Numbered from the stretch's first letter, positions 12,679-24,436 are shown. The stretch: DNA of 64,000 nucleotides from Apoda limacodes (GCA_946406115.1 OX291540.1:4026563-4090562), one strand, 5' to 3'. The notes: generated from the letters alone by a model not told the origin. Program-made: numbers and translations.

Positions 12679-13742
12679 CTTCGCAAAACATGACGATACA
12701 AAAAAGTGACCTTCTATACTTTTTTACTACACGAAACAAACACCTTAGTTCCGGCATTGCAACAGCATAACTAACGATGATGTTGATATTTATGGTCTAC
12801 GAAGGTTTGGATTTCCAATCTTTGTATTTTAGATGTTTTATTGAATGTTTTCTATCGTTACTCCAGATGTTGCTTTTAAATATGTATCTGTTACGGATAA
12901 AGGTAGTTATCAAAAAAACTAGCTTAACTTAAATTTATTTTCAAGGAGCGGTGTTTATCTGCCAATGCCCGTGACACACGTGGAATTCCTTTCTGGTACT
13001 TTGCCGGCCGCTGCCGAAGTACGTTAGCTTCGCGCGTTCCCTGCACGTCCACTCCTCACAAAGATAATCCAATGGCTAGTTGCTACCTCACTTTATTTTG
13101 CATTCTGAAGATTTACAAACTACGATTGATTTAGTCAGTCACAGAAGTTATAAGTGAGGTAAAAGGAATCGGTTCGCTAGTCGCTGAAATGCACGACTCA
13201 CATCCGCGCCAAGCCGAAAAAAGCCATCTTTACTTTACTTTAGTAAAAACTATAGAAAATCGACACTCGGAAAGAGTTAAAGAGCATTTAGTGACCATAG
13301 GGAATGCTTTAGCTTAAGTGACCGTCACTAGAAAGTTAAATAGTGCTTACTAGTGACGTACAATAAAGCATTGGCCGCTTCTACGGCCGAGCACCTCAAA
13401 TACAAAAGGGCAAACAGCGGGGAGGTAGACGAACCATTGCGATCAGACTGAGAAGAACGCCTTTTAGACGGACATGCTTCATGAAAAAAAACCTAAACAT
13501 CAACTATAGGTAAGTATGTTTATACATCATACCCATTTTCTTGACACTAAATATAAGTCTAAGTTTATAAGTCTATTACATAACCTAAAATTCTAAATAA
13601 GTGTATCTTCAGTTAATTAAAAATGGTTTCTCTATATAAAATCTGTCTTAAATATGTCCAAATGTTCAATTGCCGTTTCGTAATAAAAATGAAATATATT
13701 TATTCCATCAAAATACTGTTGTTGTCTGTACTTACATTTCTG
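12679..13742. other. Unassigned AT-rich DNA
   Basis: No gene, RNA or recognisable element seen between the end of the duplication and the mariner fragment. It has a few short stretches of ordinary composition (12950-13080, 13370-13450) with no sustained frame. Confidence 0.6.
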
Positions 13743-13965
13743 CTATCTAAAAGGAAGATCGCTTAAACCGTACCGATAGAACTCTGGAAGGTGCGAAGGC
13801 ATTTTGAACTGTTTCCTGACAAAATCGCGGAAAAAGTGGTAGTCGGTTGGTGCAAGATCCGGCCAAAATGGAGGATGACGGATGGTTTCTAACTGCAGTG
13901 TGAGTGAGGTCTGTCGTTAACATGGAGCAATTTTACCGATTTGCTGCAAATGAGTCAATAGTGTG
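13743..13965 (-). pseudogene. mariner/Tc1-type transposase, C-terminal fossil
   Basis: Read on the minus strand, the frame ending at the stop 13743-13745 gives PDLAPTDYHFFRDF and then a short tail. This is the classical mariner block around the third catalytic aspartate (TDYH). A frame-shifted stretch just upstream (13880-13965) reads like NDRPHSH, the counterpart of the HDNARPHTA block around the second aspartate. Only about 70 codons survive, with a shift between the blocks and no visible terminal repeats, so it is an old dead copy. Confidence 0.8.
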
Positions 13966-15060
13966 TGTATGCTAACGTTAAACCCCAGGTAATCGAAAAT
14001 GTTAAGTGCTTGATGATTGTAGACATGGGCATGGGGTCTGTGTCCGGCAGCGAAGCTCTACAGCGTGACATTCATATGGTACAAGTCTAGAGTGACATAG
14101 GGTTGACACTTAGATAGTTGACTACACTTTAGATACCATATCATGTCCGTAACGAGAAGAGCGAGTAAAACACTTGGGTACATCATGCGTCAAACATACA
14201 TGTTTTAACGTTACCTATGTACGTAGGCAGCTGGAATAAAATGCGCTTATTTGGAACCCATATGAAGCCCCAAGTATTCAATGATAAAATAATAAATACA
14301 CAAAAAAATGTCGTTTTATATAAAAAAAAATTCGGCTAATATCCTCTGCATAATCCATCACCCTTTGTTGTGGGCATGGTTGGTCTCGGCACCTTAGAGT
14401 TACGTAGAAAATTACAAGCGGTTATTCATTTCTACCTTTTACTTCATAAATAAAGTTGACAAGCCGTCAGCACTTAAAATGTGTTCTGTTTTTCTATTTG
14501 ACCAATCCAATGCGTTGAATGCGGTCCGGAAGTTATGTCACACCGCATTCATTTTTGGTCAACAAAACGCATATTATATGCGCATAGACAGCATTGAGCG
14601 CATTTAACGCGTACGATGCTTGGCAACAAAACCACCCTGTTCCTTACGGAGCGATGCGGGGTGCACGTGTACCCGCGTTGCTTTGAATGCACCAACGCGA
14701 CGTAGTCTCACACTCCTTAACTCATAATATCCTCAATAGATGTGGATTTATTCGCAGATAGCATAGGACAAATTATAACTGCAACGCTTATTCATCCACC
14801 TTTCAAACTGCAACCCAAAACAATAATCGCCGACTATTAAGTCCATCCTCAGTTTTTATTGTTATTCAGAATCAGTAGGTACTTAGGTACATACATATAT
14901 TGTTAAGGCACAGACCTAGGATTTTTTCGCTACGATTTTTTTTTGTGTAAACTTGTAAAAGTTTTTATGTATGTAATTTGTGTGGGTGTAACAGTTTTTG
15001 TGTAGATTGAATGTAGTTCTAAAGTAGTAAGTGTATAATTAATTTGAACTTGATTGTAAA
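13966..15060. other. Unassigned region with one compound hairpin
   Basis: No gene recognised. At 14498-14562 an 8-bp outer stem (TTGACCAA/TTGGTCAA) encloses a 10-bp inner stem (TGAATGCGGT/ACCGCATTCA). The following 14570-14710 is unusually rich in GCGC and CGCG words for this AT-rich window. It may be a remnant of a hairpin-type mobile element. Confidence 0.45.
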
Positions 15061-15093
15061 CATTTTAGGTAATAATAAATAAATAAATAAAAT
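14980..15093 (+). mobile_element. LINE-like 3' tail with AATA microsatellite
   Basis: The sequence ends in a short run of aata repeats at 15071-15092, after an AT-rich stretch with ttgtaaacattttaggt. Simple-repeat tails of this sort close many CR1/RTE-type LINEs. There is no coding part, so family and orientation are tentative. Confidence 0.35.
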
Positions 15094-15114
15094 GCCGCTA
15101 ATTCTTCAGTAGTT

Positions 15115-16412
15115 TCACACGAATCGGCTTCCACTATCACCTTTCTCCTCTCCAAGGTGCAGCATGTGCTCAATACACAGCTTCTAGGATACCTATAAAA
15201 ACATGACCTGGTCAGCGACCATCAATATGGATTTCGCCACGGTCGCTCGACCAGTGACCTTCTAGTGTATCACACACAGTGATGGGCACTAGCCATTGAG
15301 AGTCATTGGCATGTCTGGTCTTGCGATGGCAACGAATTAATGCCCGAGAGATTGTGAAAATGGGTGGCTAGCTATTTGTCCGGCAGACGCATACGAGCCG
15401 TAGTTGCTTTGATACGATGAACATTAATGCTGATGTCCCGCAAGGCTCTGTGCTGTCTCCTACGCTGTTACTCCTGCAACATTTGTTGTTGTTGTCCATT
15501 AATAACATACATTTCTATGCACGTAACAGAACTGGAGACGCTTATTACACGGGTCGTCCAAACATCCCTCGTTCCGTTGTAGAGGAAAAGCGCGAAGAAC
15601 TCCAAGTCCAAGGTCTTTGACTGGGGACGGGGACACTTGGTCCGATTCAATCCTATAAAGACACAAGACTGCTCGTTCACCGCTAGAAAAACCCAATTCA
15701 CTGAGGTCTCACAATTCCTGAACGGTGTGTTCTTTTCTTCACCATCTCCAAAACCATTAAGATCCTTGGTGTTGACATCTCCAGCGATGTTCAGTTCCAA
15801 GATTTCATTTGACAAGGAGACAAGGTGAAGGTTGTGTTCAAAAAATTTGATGTACTGAACAGAGCGAAGCAGTACTTCACCTTGAGGTAAAAGTTGCAGC
15901 TTTATAAGTCGCAATTCAGCACAATATGAAGTATCTCAGTGCGGGTGCAGTAGGATACCAGTTTGGCCCCGTTGACTCGGTTCAACGACGGGCGGTGAGA
16001 ATCGTCAAAGAACCCAAACTTGCAAGTTGTATCGAACCCTTAAGTCTGAGGATAGACTTTGCCTCCCTGTGTGTCTTTTATCGCTTCTATAATGGGATGT
16101 GTTTTGAGGAATTGTTCTATATTATGCCCACGCCTACTTTCTACCATTGCACCGCTCGCCATCGGCAGAGATACCATCCCTACACCTAAGAACTTGAATG
16201 GTCACGTACAGTGCGGTTTCAGAAAAAATTCCACCCGCGAACGCTTGGGTTGTGGAATGAGCTCCCTGCCAAGGTTTTCTCTAAGGGGTACAGGGTATTG
16301 GGTTTTTCAAGAAGAAGTTATTAGATTTTGGAAGGGTCGGCAACGCGCCAGTGATGCCCCAGGTGTTGCAAGCGTCCATAGGCTGCGGTAACCGCTTACC
16401 ATCACGCGGACA
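15115..16412 (+). mobile_element. LINE family A, second copy (RT to 3' end), degenerate
   Basis: Plus-strand copy of the element at 1-3105. Readable blocks are HQYGFRHGRSTSD (about 15220), KWVASYLSGRRIRAVV (about 15360), NADVPQGSVLSPTLL (15420-15470), then RFNPIKTQ and a C-terminal block ending in RFWKGRQRASDAPGVASVHRLR (to 16391). The catalytic box is damaged and the frame shifts repeatedly. It is 5' truncated at about 15115. It matches the 1-3105 copy almost end to end in the shared part. Confidence 0.85.
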
Positions 16413-16654
16413 TTAAACCTTCATTTCATTGTTATTTGCCTTAATGGTTGGTCTTCCTCGTGGTACATTCTTCAAGTCAAAGTTTCCTCTACGAAAGTAG
16501 TTAAACCAATAAAGCACAGTGCTTTCGTTAGCCGTATCTTCTCCAAGCACAACATTTTGATATAACAAGCATTTTCTGCTGCATTAGTCCAACATCAGAA
16601 CTTGTATTCAAATAGTACTGTGATTTTCTGCACGTTAAAAGCTGAATATTGAAA

Positions 16655-17780
16655 CCAAAAAACCGGCCAAGTGCGTGTCGGGCCACGCGCAAAATAGGGT
16701 TTCGTAGTAGCTTCATAAACCAACATTTTAGAGGTTGTTTAAAATTGACAAATACAACGGTTTCGCTGAGGGGGGGGGACGACACAATGTTTAGGTACGT
16801 AGTATAAACAGATTTGATAGCTCCGCTGCTGATATAAGGCCCACGTTTTGAACCTACTTGTAGGAAGCGAATCAGTAGGGAGTTGAGATAGGTACCCATG
16901 TAGGTACGTTACGACTACGTTATGTAGTATTGAAGTTTTTTAAATGATAATCAAATCAAATCATAAAAACTGAACTTTCAAAGCGAAAATGGCAAACTTA
17001 TCTAGGCGTTCTGCAAACAACATGCATGTTTATGAGCGCAGCTGCCTATCACACGCTCGATTCGATGTTGCGCCACGCGCGCCGGCTAGTCCAATGCGTC
17101 ATTTGAACGTAACCATTGTTATCAATTCAAGAAAAATAGTCTTTAGAATGTTATTATTTTATTTTTCTACAATTACATCGTTCATTTCCTTACATTTATA
17201 CCTGTTTTTCAGATATATTTTCTTCATATAAGTAAATTTTAATGGAATTTGTACGAAAATTTCACTTTTCCAAGTACGGTTTATAACTTGTTCGACTATT
17301 ACTCATTAGCCTGTAAAGTGCACTTACCCGTGATAGTTTTGCTTTTAAATTTATTATCTGCACAACCACCGTATTTTTTTTTACATTTCCAAATACTATA
17401 CTTTCGTTGTAGAGGGGGTTCACTTGACTCTAACAAAAATTACTACTTTAAAGCTAAATTTTTCGCAAACGGAGCCCTAAATCAAAAAATGATCTTTAAA
17501 AACTGGCAATGTTTTTGGAATTCCTATTTAACGATACCCCACACGATGGGGTAAATGAGAAACGTTTACGTCCCCACTTCACGTGTATGGGAGGTACCCT
17601 AAAAAATGTTTTTTACAAAGATTTTATTCTACCACTTTGTCGGCTTGATTAATGTGTATATTCCTGCGAAATTGCTGCTTGCTCGTATAAGTAGTTTTTG
17701 AACTAAGCCGCGGACAGACATACAGATGGACAGGGCGAAACTATAAGGGTTCCTTGTTGACTACGGAACCCTAAAAACCA
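16655..17780 (+). repeat. Dispersed lepidopteran repeat (ggccaagtgcg... ggaaccctaaaa type), extended copy
   Basis: It begins with AAACCGGCCAAGTGCG and ends with TACGGAACCCTAAAAA, the two ends of a repeat I recognise as abundant in moths and butterflies. Just before the end is the usual run of cagacagaca-type words. Here the ends are about 1.1 kb apart, and 16860-17230 in between looks like foreign sequence. It is non-coding. Confidence 0.65.
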
Positions 17781-18640
17781 ATAGAAAGTCGAACAAAAAA
17801 TTACAATGACGTTATACCATTTTCATGTGAAAAAGTTTCACTCTGAAATCTGACAGTATGCAGTTCATATATTTATTTAAAGCGGCAAGTGCGTTCAAAC
17901 GGCAAATTGATATTTAAAAACTTATTATTAAGTATATTAAAAATACGATTACAAACTGAAATTTACAGTGCGAGAATTGGCCGTGACGTATATCCATGTA
18001 TGGGTGAATATTTTTTCAATTACTAAGTTAAGTTTCCGAAACGTTGTCCTATCCGAAAAAGGGCCAAAAGTCTTTGACACCTGATTTCTTTGATGGACAA
18101 ACTATTAACATGCAAGTTTCTACAAAACCCACGGTGTGCGAGTCAAAAAAAAAGCTGGCACTTATAGACCATATAGTTTCACGCTACGGCTCTAAGGGCC
18201 GAGCAGAAAATGACGTAGGTGAAACCGGTGGTTGTTTTTGCTTGTGTATAGGTACATATAAATACTACAAATAAATTTTGCATTTCTATACGTTTATGTC
18301 GTTTACGCAAACGGGATAGCAGAAGTTAAAAAAGTCTCAGAGTCTTTACTGTAATTGTCAGGAGCATGGTTGCATGGTTATTATTATGATCTTGGTTAAT
18401 ACAATTGCGTTTTCAATCAACTTCTTGACATTAGTTGATCTTCAATCAGTAGTAATCAATGTCACTGTACGTCGCGCCATTAATTATAGAGCGTATAAAC
18501 ATTACAGATGACGTTAGATAATTAACAAACAATGCGTTCTTGTTGTTATATGATATAGAAACAAGAACGTGTTTCTTTCTATAGCGTACCATCACAATCT
18601 TTGACACATTTTACTTCGAAGTAGCAGAGATGTGCAGACA
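17781..18640. other. Unassigned AT-rich DNA
   Basis: No recognisable gene or element. A 76-codon frame at 18044-18274 has no family resemblance I can name and starts in low-complexity sequence. Confidence 0.5.
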
Positions 18641-18840
18641 GCAAAATGCGATTTCAGAGAAAGTTTCTCCCGCGAACGCTAAGGTTACGTAATGAGTTCC
18701 CTTCCTAGTTTTTTAATGACTACAGTACTTATAGGGTTCTTTAAGAAGGGGTGTTTAGATTTTCAAACAGTCGGTAACCATAGACCACTTCAAATCAGGT
18801 GGCCATCTTCTTGTTTGCAACCTTAGTGGCATAAAACAAA
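18641..18840 (+). mobile_element. LINE family A, 3' end fragment
   Basis: About 200 bp matching the last part of LINE A, from the FQKNFLPRTLKLWNEL region to the terminal cttgtttgcaaccttagtggcataaaa tail. 5'-truncated and diverged, in plus orientation. Confidence 0.75.
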
Positions 18841-19369
18841 AAGATATCTTATGGTGAGACTTCTGTGTTTGTCCATCTGTGGGTGTCTCACGGGCTCTTT
18901 TTACAGTGACTATAAGTACTGTCTATATGTTGATACAGATATAGAACCTGATTGCATGCATCAGTTACTCGTAAGGCGAAAACTGGGACAATGGTGTACT
19001 CCAGGAAATCAGGTGCCTTATCAACGGGGATTCTTTGCAACTAACCCCACTTTTAGGTTTCGTTTCTACATTTCCAATACTTAACTTAAAATGTATTTTT
19101 GTTTTTGGACAGAGCAAGTTCTTCAATTTAAATAAATTTAAAGAAGTAAATAAGTATTTGATGTTGCTGAAAAAACAGTCGTGACACAGATACTATATAT
19201 CTACTCATATATTATATGAAATATTCCTGAATACAGAAACAAAAACTTATAACAGGCGAAGTCTATCCATGCAGGTCCCTGTGTATCAAACAGTTAACCT
19301 TTAATATAAAGAAAAAGAAATACCTGTAGGCAAATAATTATTTTGATAAATGTTATTATAAATATAAAC

Positions 19370-19990
19370 AATTAAGAGGATATCATGAAATAGTTGTTGG
19401 ATATGCCATACGTTATGCTCATGAACCTATAAATCTCCTTCAAACCTGCGACGGATGTAGAGAAAGTGATTTTAACCTAAACCACGCATTTAACATTTTA
19501 TTTAACATAACACAAAGTCATAATCAACACAGAGATGATTGCAAACACTGAACTGAATTAGCCTGGGGACCTAGTACAACAGAACTCATATTGCGTGACG
19601 CAAATACAAGTCAACCAGCATTGATAAATAAGTTTTTATGAAATGGTGTTTGGGAACCTGCAAGGAAAGCGTTCTTTGACGTTCGATTAGTAAATGCTGT
19701 CGCTTTCTTTTACAGCAAAAAACAGCACAAAGGCATAGTATGTTAAAGACTTAAGAACGTCACCCATCTGACTAATTATCTCATGCAAAGGAGTCCTAGG
19801 CACTAAATACGACAGTTAAAAAAAAAACTGCATCTAAACTAAACGAGAAATGTGGAAAAGCAAACTTTAAAATAATTTACTGGCTGAGAGTGAAAGTACA
19901 AATATCTGTAATAAGAGCAGTCTCTATAAGGTTAAGAGGCACAAGGAGACTAATAAGGTCCCTTGGATGTAAAGACGAAGCCGGAAACCT
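19370..19990 (+). pseudogene. Fossil of a TE-associated C-terminal domain (CDGC ... FFDVR ... RLRGTRR)
   Basis: Translated in shifting frames, the stretch gives QTCDGCRESDFNLNHAFN (about 19440-19495), SHNQHRDDC, WGPSTTELILRDANTSQP, VWEPARKAFFDVRLVNAVA (about 19650-19705), and finally an uninterrupted segment from ASKLNEKCGKANFKIIYWL through RVKVQISVIRAVSIRLRGTR (19830-19950). The order (zinc-knuckle-like CDGC, HNxxRD, FFD[VI]R, then W[IL]R...LRGTR) is one I remember from the ends of uncharacterised retrotransposon-like proteins of aquatic invertebrates and insects. At least four interruptions make it dead. The family assignment is from memory only. Confidence 0.5.
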
Positions 19991-20225
19991 TTGAAGAAGG
20001 CAATGGAACATCAATTTGAACATACCTATATAACTATGTATTTATCTTGTCTATAATGTCTGATTACATTTTATGTTTTACTCTATATATGTCTATAATT
20101 TTCATAAATAAATGATAATTACTCATAATTAAGAGTGGACAAAGTAAACTCATTTAAAATAAAAATAAAAAGTAATTAATGTAATATGTTCAAATAATAG
20201 AGGATTACATACAAACGGACAGGAA

Positions 20226-20282
20226 TCGATATCTCTCTTAAAAGTTCCTTTTCTACTGTTTTTGTATGGAACCCTAAAAACG
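20226..20282 (+). repeat. 3' end of the ggaaccctaaaa-type dispersed repeat
   Basis: A short remnant: cggacaggaatcg, then tgtatggaaccctaaaaac. Same 3' end as the copies at 16655-17780 and 36690-37150. Confidence 0.5.
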
Positions 20283-20362
20283 TGTAGCGTACATTTCAGT
20301 AGCGTACAGTTTGTACTTACTTAAAAATGCATATTTACAAATTTATTGTTTATAAATATGCA

Positions 20363-20402
20363 TTGTGTGCTTGTTTGCCACCTTGGTGGTAAAAAAAAAA
20401 TA
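20363..20402 (+). mobile_element. LINE family A, extreme 3' tail
   Basis: gcttgtttgccaccttggtggt followed by a poly-A run, identical in layout to the 3' tails at 60905-61050 and 46620-46845. Extreme 5' truncation. Confidence 0.6.
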
Positions 20403-20475
20403 GTATTATTTTGTTTGTAATTGATAATAATATACAACAAACAATTTTATCGGATTTTATTGGTGTTTTGGGTTT

Positions 20476-20521
20476 CGACATACACACACACAAGCGCGCG
20501 CGAACACGTGCACACACACTT
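20476..20521. repeat. Alternating purine-pyrimidine tract
   Basis: About 45 bp of nearly perfect alternation: acacacacac, then gcgcgcgcg, then acacgtgcacacacac. It is microsatellite-like and a candidate Z-DNA-forming stretch. Confidence 0.8.
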
Positions 20522-20639
20522 GGCGGGAATTCAATCATATATTGCACAACAGTTTCATAGCTAGAAAAGTGTGAAATTGTACTTGGTTTTGAAATTGCAT
20601 TCTGTTGTGTGCATGCACTTATGATAGGCAATTAGAAAG

Positions 20640-22807
20640 AAACAATTATATACTGTTATACAACTAAACATTTAAGATACTATTATATAAGTTAGAAAGA
20701 GACAAGAAACCGCAGATTCGCTTCATCTCCGTCACACTTTTGCGACCATTTTTTTTCACAACTGGCTAGTAAATGCGCTGTCCAGTAATCTATGTCTATG
20801 GTTTTAGCTAGAACGTGCGCAATCACCATTACTTACTTTTAGAATTGTTGTAACATTGTGTCTACATATTATTTACGAGTTATTGACCTAATTAAATTTT
20901 TTTTAGAACTGAATAAAAGCAGCATAATGTATGAGAATGGGCCTTGCTACACTTGTAAGAAATACACAGATGAGACGTTTTTAGATTCCCTCTCAACAAT
21001 CAACTTGTTAGCTTTGGAACTCTCCACTTTCGTTAGAAAGCACGTTTAATTTAAATATTCACGCGCACAATTTATTCCTCGTAAAGAAACTGAAGAAGTA
21101 ACACTATGCTCTAGGGATAACGCAAGAACGCAGCGTACTTACTCTATATTTCTTACTATGTCCTTGTAAGTCTACGTGGTTTGCATTTCGAACCACGGAT
21201 CGAGGGATTTCAATGTCATATGATGCGCATGAACACTAAGTCACATAAGCATTTCAAATGTAGTTTATCCGTACTACCGTTTTCCCGCGACTTCGTCCAG
21301 ATGAACTTGAGAAAAAAAAAGTTTTTAACTTTCTATGGTTTTACCTACAAAAATGTCAGAATTCTAGCATTAATATTTATTCCCGTTTTCAAAAAAGTTG
21401 GTCAGTCTTAGTTTTCAACTCAATGGCCAAATATAGTTATTATTCATTGAGCTTAAAAATTGACGGATTTTCATACAAACTTCCAGCCCCCATTTATACC
21501 CTTAAGGATCGCCAAGTAAGGAATTCGCATGTCAACTTTCAAGTTTTTAAGGCCCAGCGGTTTAGGTTGTGCGTTGATATATGTCATTGAATCAGTCAGT
21601 CAGTCAATTTCTGCTTTTATATTTTACAGATTCGTTATTTATTTTTAAAAATTGCCAAGTGCACTTATAAATTTGCCAATTTCCCAATACCAGTTCCTAG
21701 AAAAATGAAAACCAATCGGTAAACCCAAGCAAACGCATACGCGATTAGTAACCAATAGGCGTGACTTTATAACCCCAAGATCCGTGGTTTAAACTGTACC
21801 ACAGAATAAGTCATAGACGTAGGAACGTAGGTACGGGAGCCCAAAAAACGAACTTGGCTTTGATTTTGCTCTTTAGGGCTCTGTATCCAAATCATTGTGA
21901 TTTTCTCGTTCGTCCGTCTGAAACAACCTTCTTACTCCGCGGTATTTCAATTATATTAATGATATATAAGCTATATATTTTATATACATTAACTAGTATG
22001 TAGTTTAATTATTAAACGGATGCATGCATTTAAGTTCTTATTGTGATGATAGGTACATGATGGTATTCAGTTCCATCAGTCGTTGTATATCGTAAAAATA
22101 TCAGTATGGTTTTGAAAATATATCAGCTGTTTCAATATTGTCAAGACGTCATTGTGCTAACGTGTTGTAAGAAGATTCTTGCGTATGCCACATTATAGGT
22201 ACACGTTATGTATACGTATACCTATATATACAAAAAAACCATGTATCATAATTATGGAATCCAAACACAAATAAAGACATGCATCGTTAGGTTTTGATGC
22301 CTTTGTCTGTTAAAGGCAATCTAAATCATAGTATCAAAGTAAGAACCTATCAAATGGTCAACATTTCCTTAGCGAGCATCTTCTCTGCGGATCTCTAAAT
22401 TGAATATGGTAAAGACGACAGATTTGTATATTTGTTTGTTGCATATTATATTAATAATGGTTGAACGGATTGTTTTAAAACTTTCGCATACTTTCAGTAG
22501 GCTTCATCTTGGGCGGGTGACGCCGCGGTGTACAACTATATTTCATTTCACATAACATGGTGTTATTTTGTTTTAAAATGTAATTTTATAATATTATTGT
22601 ATGAATAAATTTTAAAAAAGATGTAGATAATATGTTAAGAACTACATATTCATACAGTTAGGGGTAAGTGTTGTACCATTGGATTACCTTTTACCTAATT
22701 ATCATACCAGGATCTGCAGTACGTTTCGTACGAGTCATACGTGTTGCAAATGCAAAGAATTTTAAACGCCTTAAAAAAAATGAGGTTATTAATCGACTTG
22801 TATGTGT
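20640..22807. other. Mostly unassigned; diverged short repeats at about 21170-21770
   Basis: At 21240-21600 there are words typical of lepidopteran short interspersed repeats: cccgcgacttcgtcca, tttcatacaaacttccagcccc, and cagtcagtcagtcaattt. I see no gene in 20640-21170 or 21770-22807. Confidence 0.4.
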
Positions 22808-22815
22808 GTAACATT
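22808..22815. repeat. Target-site duplication of the hAT element, left
   Basis: GTAACATT, identical to 23497-23504. Confidence 0.88.
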
Positions 22816-23496
22816 CAGCGTTGCCAGATTTTTTTTTGCCTTTTTTTTTAAGGAACTTTTTGAGTGAAAAAAGCGGGATTCTTTCGTCGAAAGCGGGACA
22901 TAGTAAAAAAAACGTATATAATCAAAAGTTTTTGAATATTTATATTTTTATTTGAGTTCAATAATTACGTTTACGTGACAATAGATAGGAACCTAGTAAA
23001 ATATTCATAGAAAATGTATTTTAATGAAATTATGATATTTTAAATCAGATTTACTCTATCATTAAATAGTTGAGTATTATTCGTCTTCTGAATAAAAAAA
23101 AAATAGAAATTAAATTCAAAAAAAATTTTATTCATTAGTAAAATAGGGCGTTTCAAACAATAGTCTGAGAAGTGAGTGTTACAAATTGCAACTTACAATA
23201 AGAGAATAATTATTTATAAGATTTACTCATTCATGATATTTCTGTGAAGATTTAACTTCATTTTAAGTATCCTTTTTCTCTTTAATAGAGATGAAGAACT
23301 CTTCACAGGATAGCTGTAGATTAAACTGGATGAGTAATTCGGCTTGTCTGTGCCACTCTCCCGCGCTTTCTCAGTACGCTGCACGCACGGTCGAGTTATT
23401 CCCGAAAAGCGGGATTGAACCTGTCGCGCGCGGGACATTTAATTTTGATTTAAAAATCGGGACGTCCCGGCAAAATCGGGACGTCTGGCAACGCTG
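22816..23496. mobile_element. Non-autonomous hAT element (MITE-like), 681 bp
   Basis: It starts CAGCGTTGCCAGA and ends with the exact reverse complement TCTGGCAACGCTG, 13-bp terminal inverted repeats. It is flanked on both sides by the perfect 8-bp direct repeat GTAACATT (22808-22815 and 23497-23504). An 8-bp duplication with CA..TG ends is the hallmark of hAT transposases. There is no coding capacity. Subterminal AAGCGGGA words occur near both ends, and a perfect 9-bp stem hairpin (GACGTCCCG / CGGGACGTC, 23461-23485) lies just inside the right end. Confidence 0.88.
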
Positions 23497-23504
23497 GTAA
23501 CATT
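23497..23504. repeat. Target-site duplication of the hAT element, right
   Basis: GTAACATT, identical to 22808-22815. Confidence 0.88.
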
Positions 23505-24197
23505 GTAAGAATTGCAAAATATTAATGTTTGTTTGTCTACGTGGGCTTCTGAATACATGTGCCAAATTTCATAAGTGTATGTGTGTGGGTCCACGTATTT
23601 GTCAGGAACAAGTTATTGCATTAGGTACAATATTTGTTTTTTGTCATTTAAGGTCCTTACTTCTCGAAACCCGTGAAAGTACTTGCATACATCTCAACTA
23701 CAGAGTTTGGCTTACTCGAAACTGTTCCCAATAAGAATTTAGAATTGTCTTTATTTGCCAGAAATATGGTACATTACAGATGTTAAATACAGATTGTCCA
23801 AACATATTTCGCCAAAACATTGGCATGCAAATTTTTACAGATATGAACATATTTGAACATATTCAGTGGCGTATTAATAAAATCTAATAAAATTCATGAA
23901 CTTAATTCCAATGCCACATCAATTTAATTCGAGTTAAATCATTTTTATTATAAACCAAATGTCAAATAAGCATTATTTTATTATAATTATAATAAGCTTC
24001 TTTATATGCAAAATTTCAAGTCTCAAGACCTGGTAGATCTGGCTGTGTGTGGATATCAATGTTTTTCTATAACCCAATGCAGGTAGTTTAAGTTTTTGCA
24101 TATCAGTTAAGTTCCACATCAATAATAGGTGCGTTTTGTTGATTGCTTCAATGCGTTCAGTGTTATAATCCTGCCAAGTTAAACAGTCATATATAAT
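23505..24197. other. Unassigned; possible LINE 3'-end debris near 23735-23870
   Basis: tgtctttatttgccagaaatatggtacatta (near 23740) resembles the reverse complement of a LINE 3' UTR. Nothing else recognisable. Confidence 0.35.
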
Positions 24198-24436
24198 ATA
24201 CTAGCTGTCCCGGCGAACGTTGTTCCGCTGCCGTCCCTCTGTACCCGGCGAAAGTTGGTTTTTACCTATAGTGCCCGAGTCCGGCTCGCACTTGACATAT
24301 CGAGATAAAAACTATCCTATCTTTTAAGTTGGATCAAATAACAGATATTTACGAAGTTTGATCAAAATCGGTTCAGTAGTTTAGGAGTCCATTGAGGACA
24401 AACATTGTGACACGAGATTTATATATATTAAGATAA
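24198..24436 (+). repeat. SINE/MITE-like dispersed repeat (ctagctgtcccggcg family)
   Basis: It begins CTAGCTGTCCCGGCGAACGT and ends atttatatatattaag. It shares blocks such as ctatcctatcttttaagttgga and aatcggttcagtagtttagga with an inverted copy at 50908-51147. Non-coding, about 240 bp. I recognise the end sequences as common in Lepidoptera, but the class (SINE, Helitron-derived or MITE) is uncertain. Confidence 0.7.

Noticed and set aside
18044..18274. 76-codon plus-strand frame
   Set aside because: No family resemblance and no splice or promoter context; probably chance.
20350..20631. 93-codon minus-strand frame
   Set aside because: It runs through the LINE A tail, a microsatellite and the AC/GC tract, so it is a chance frame.
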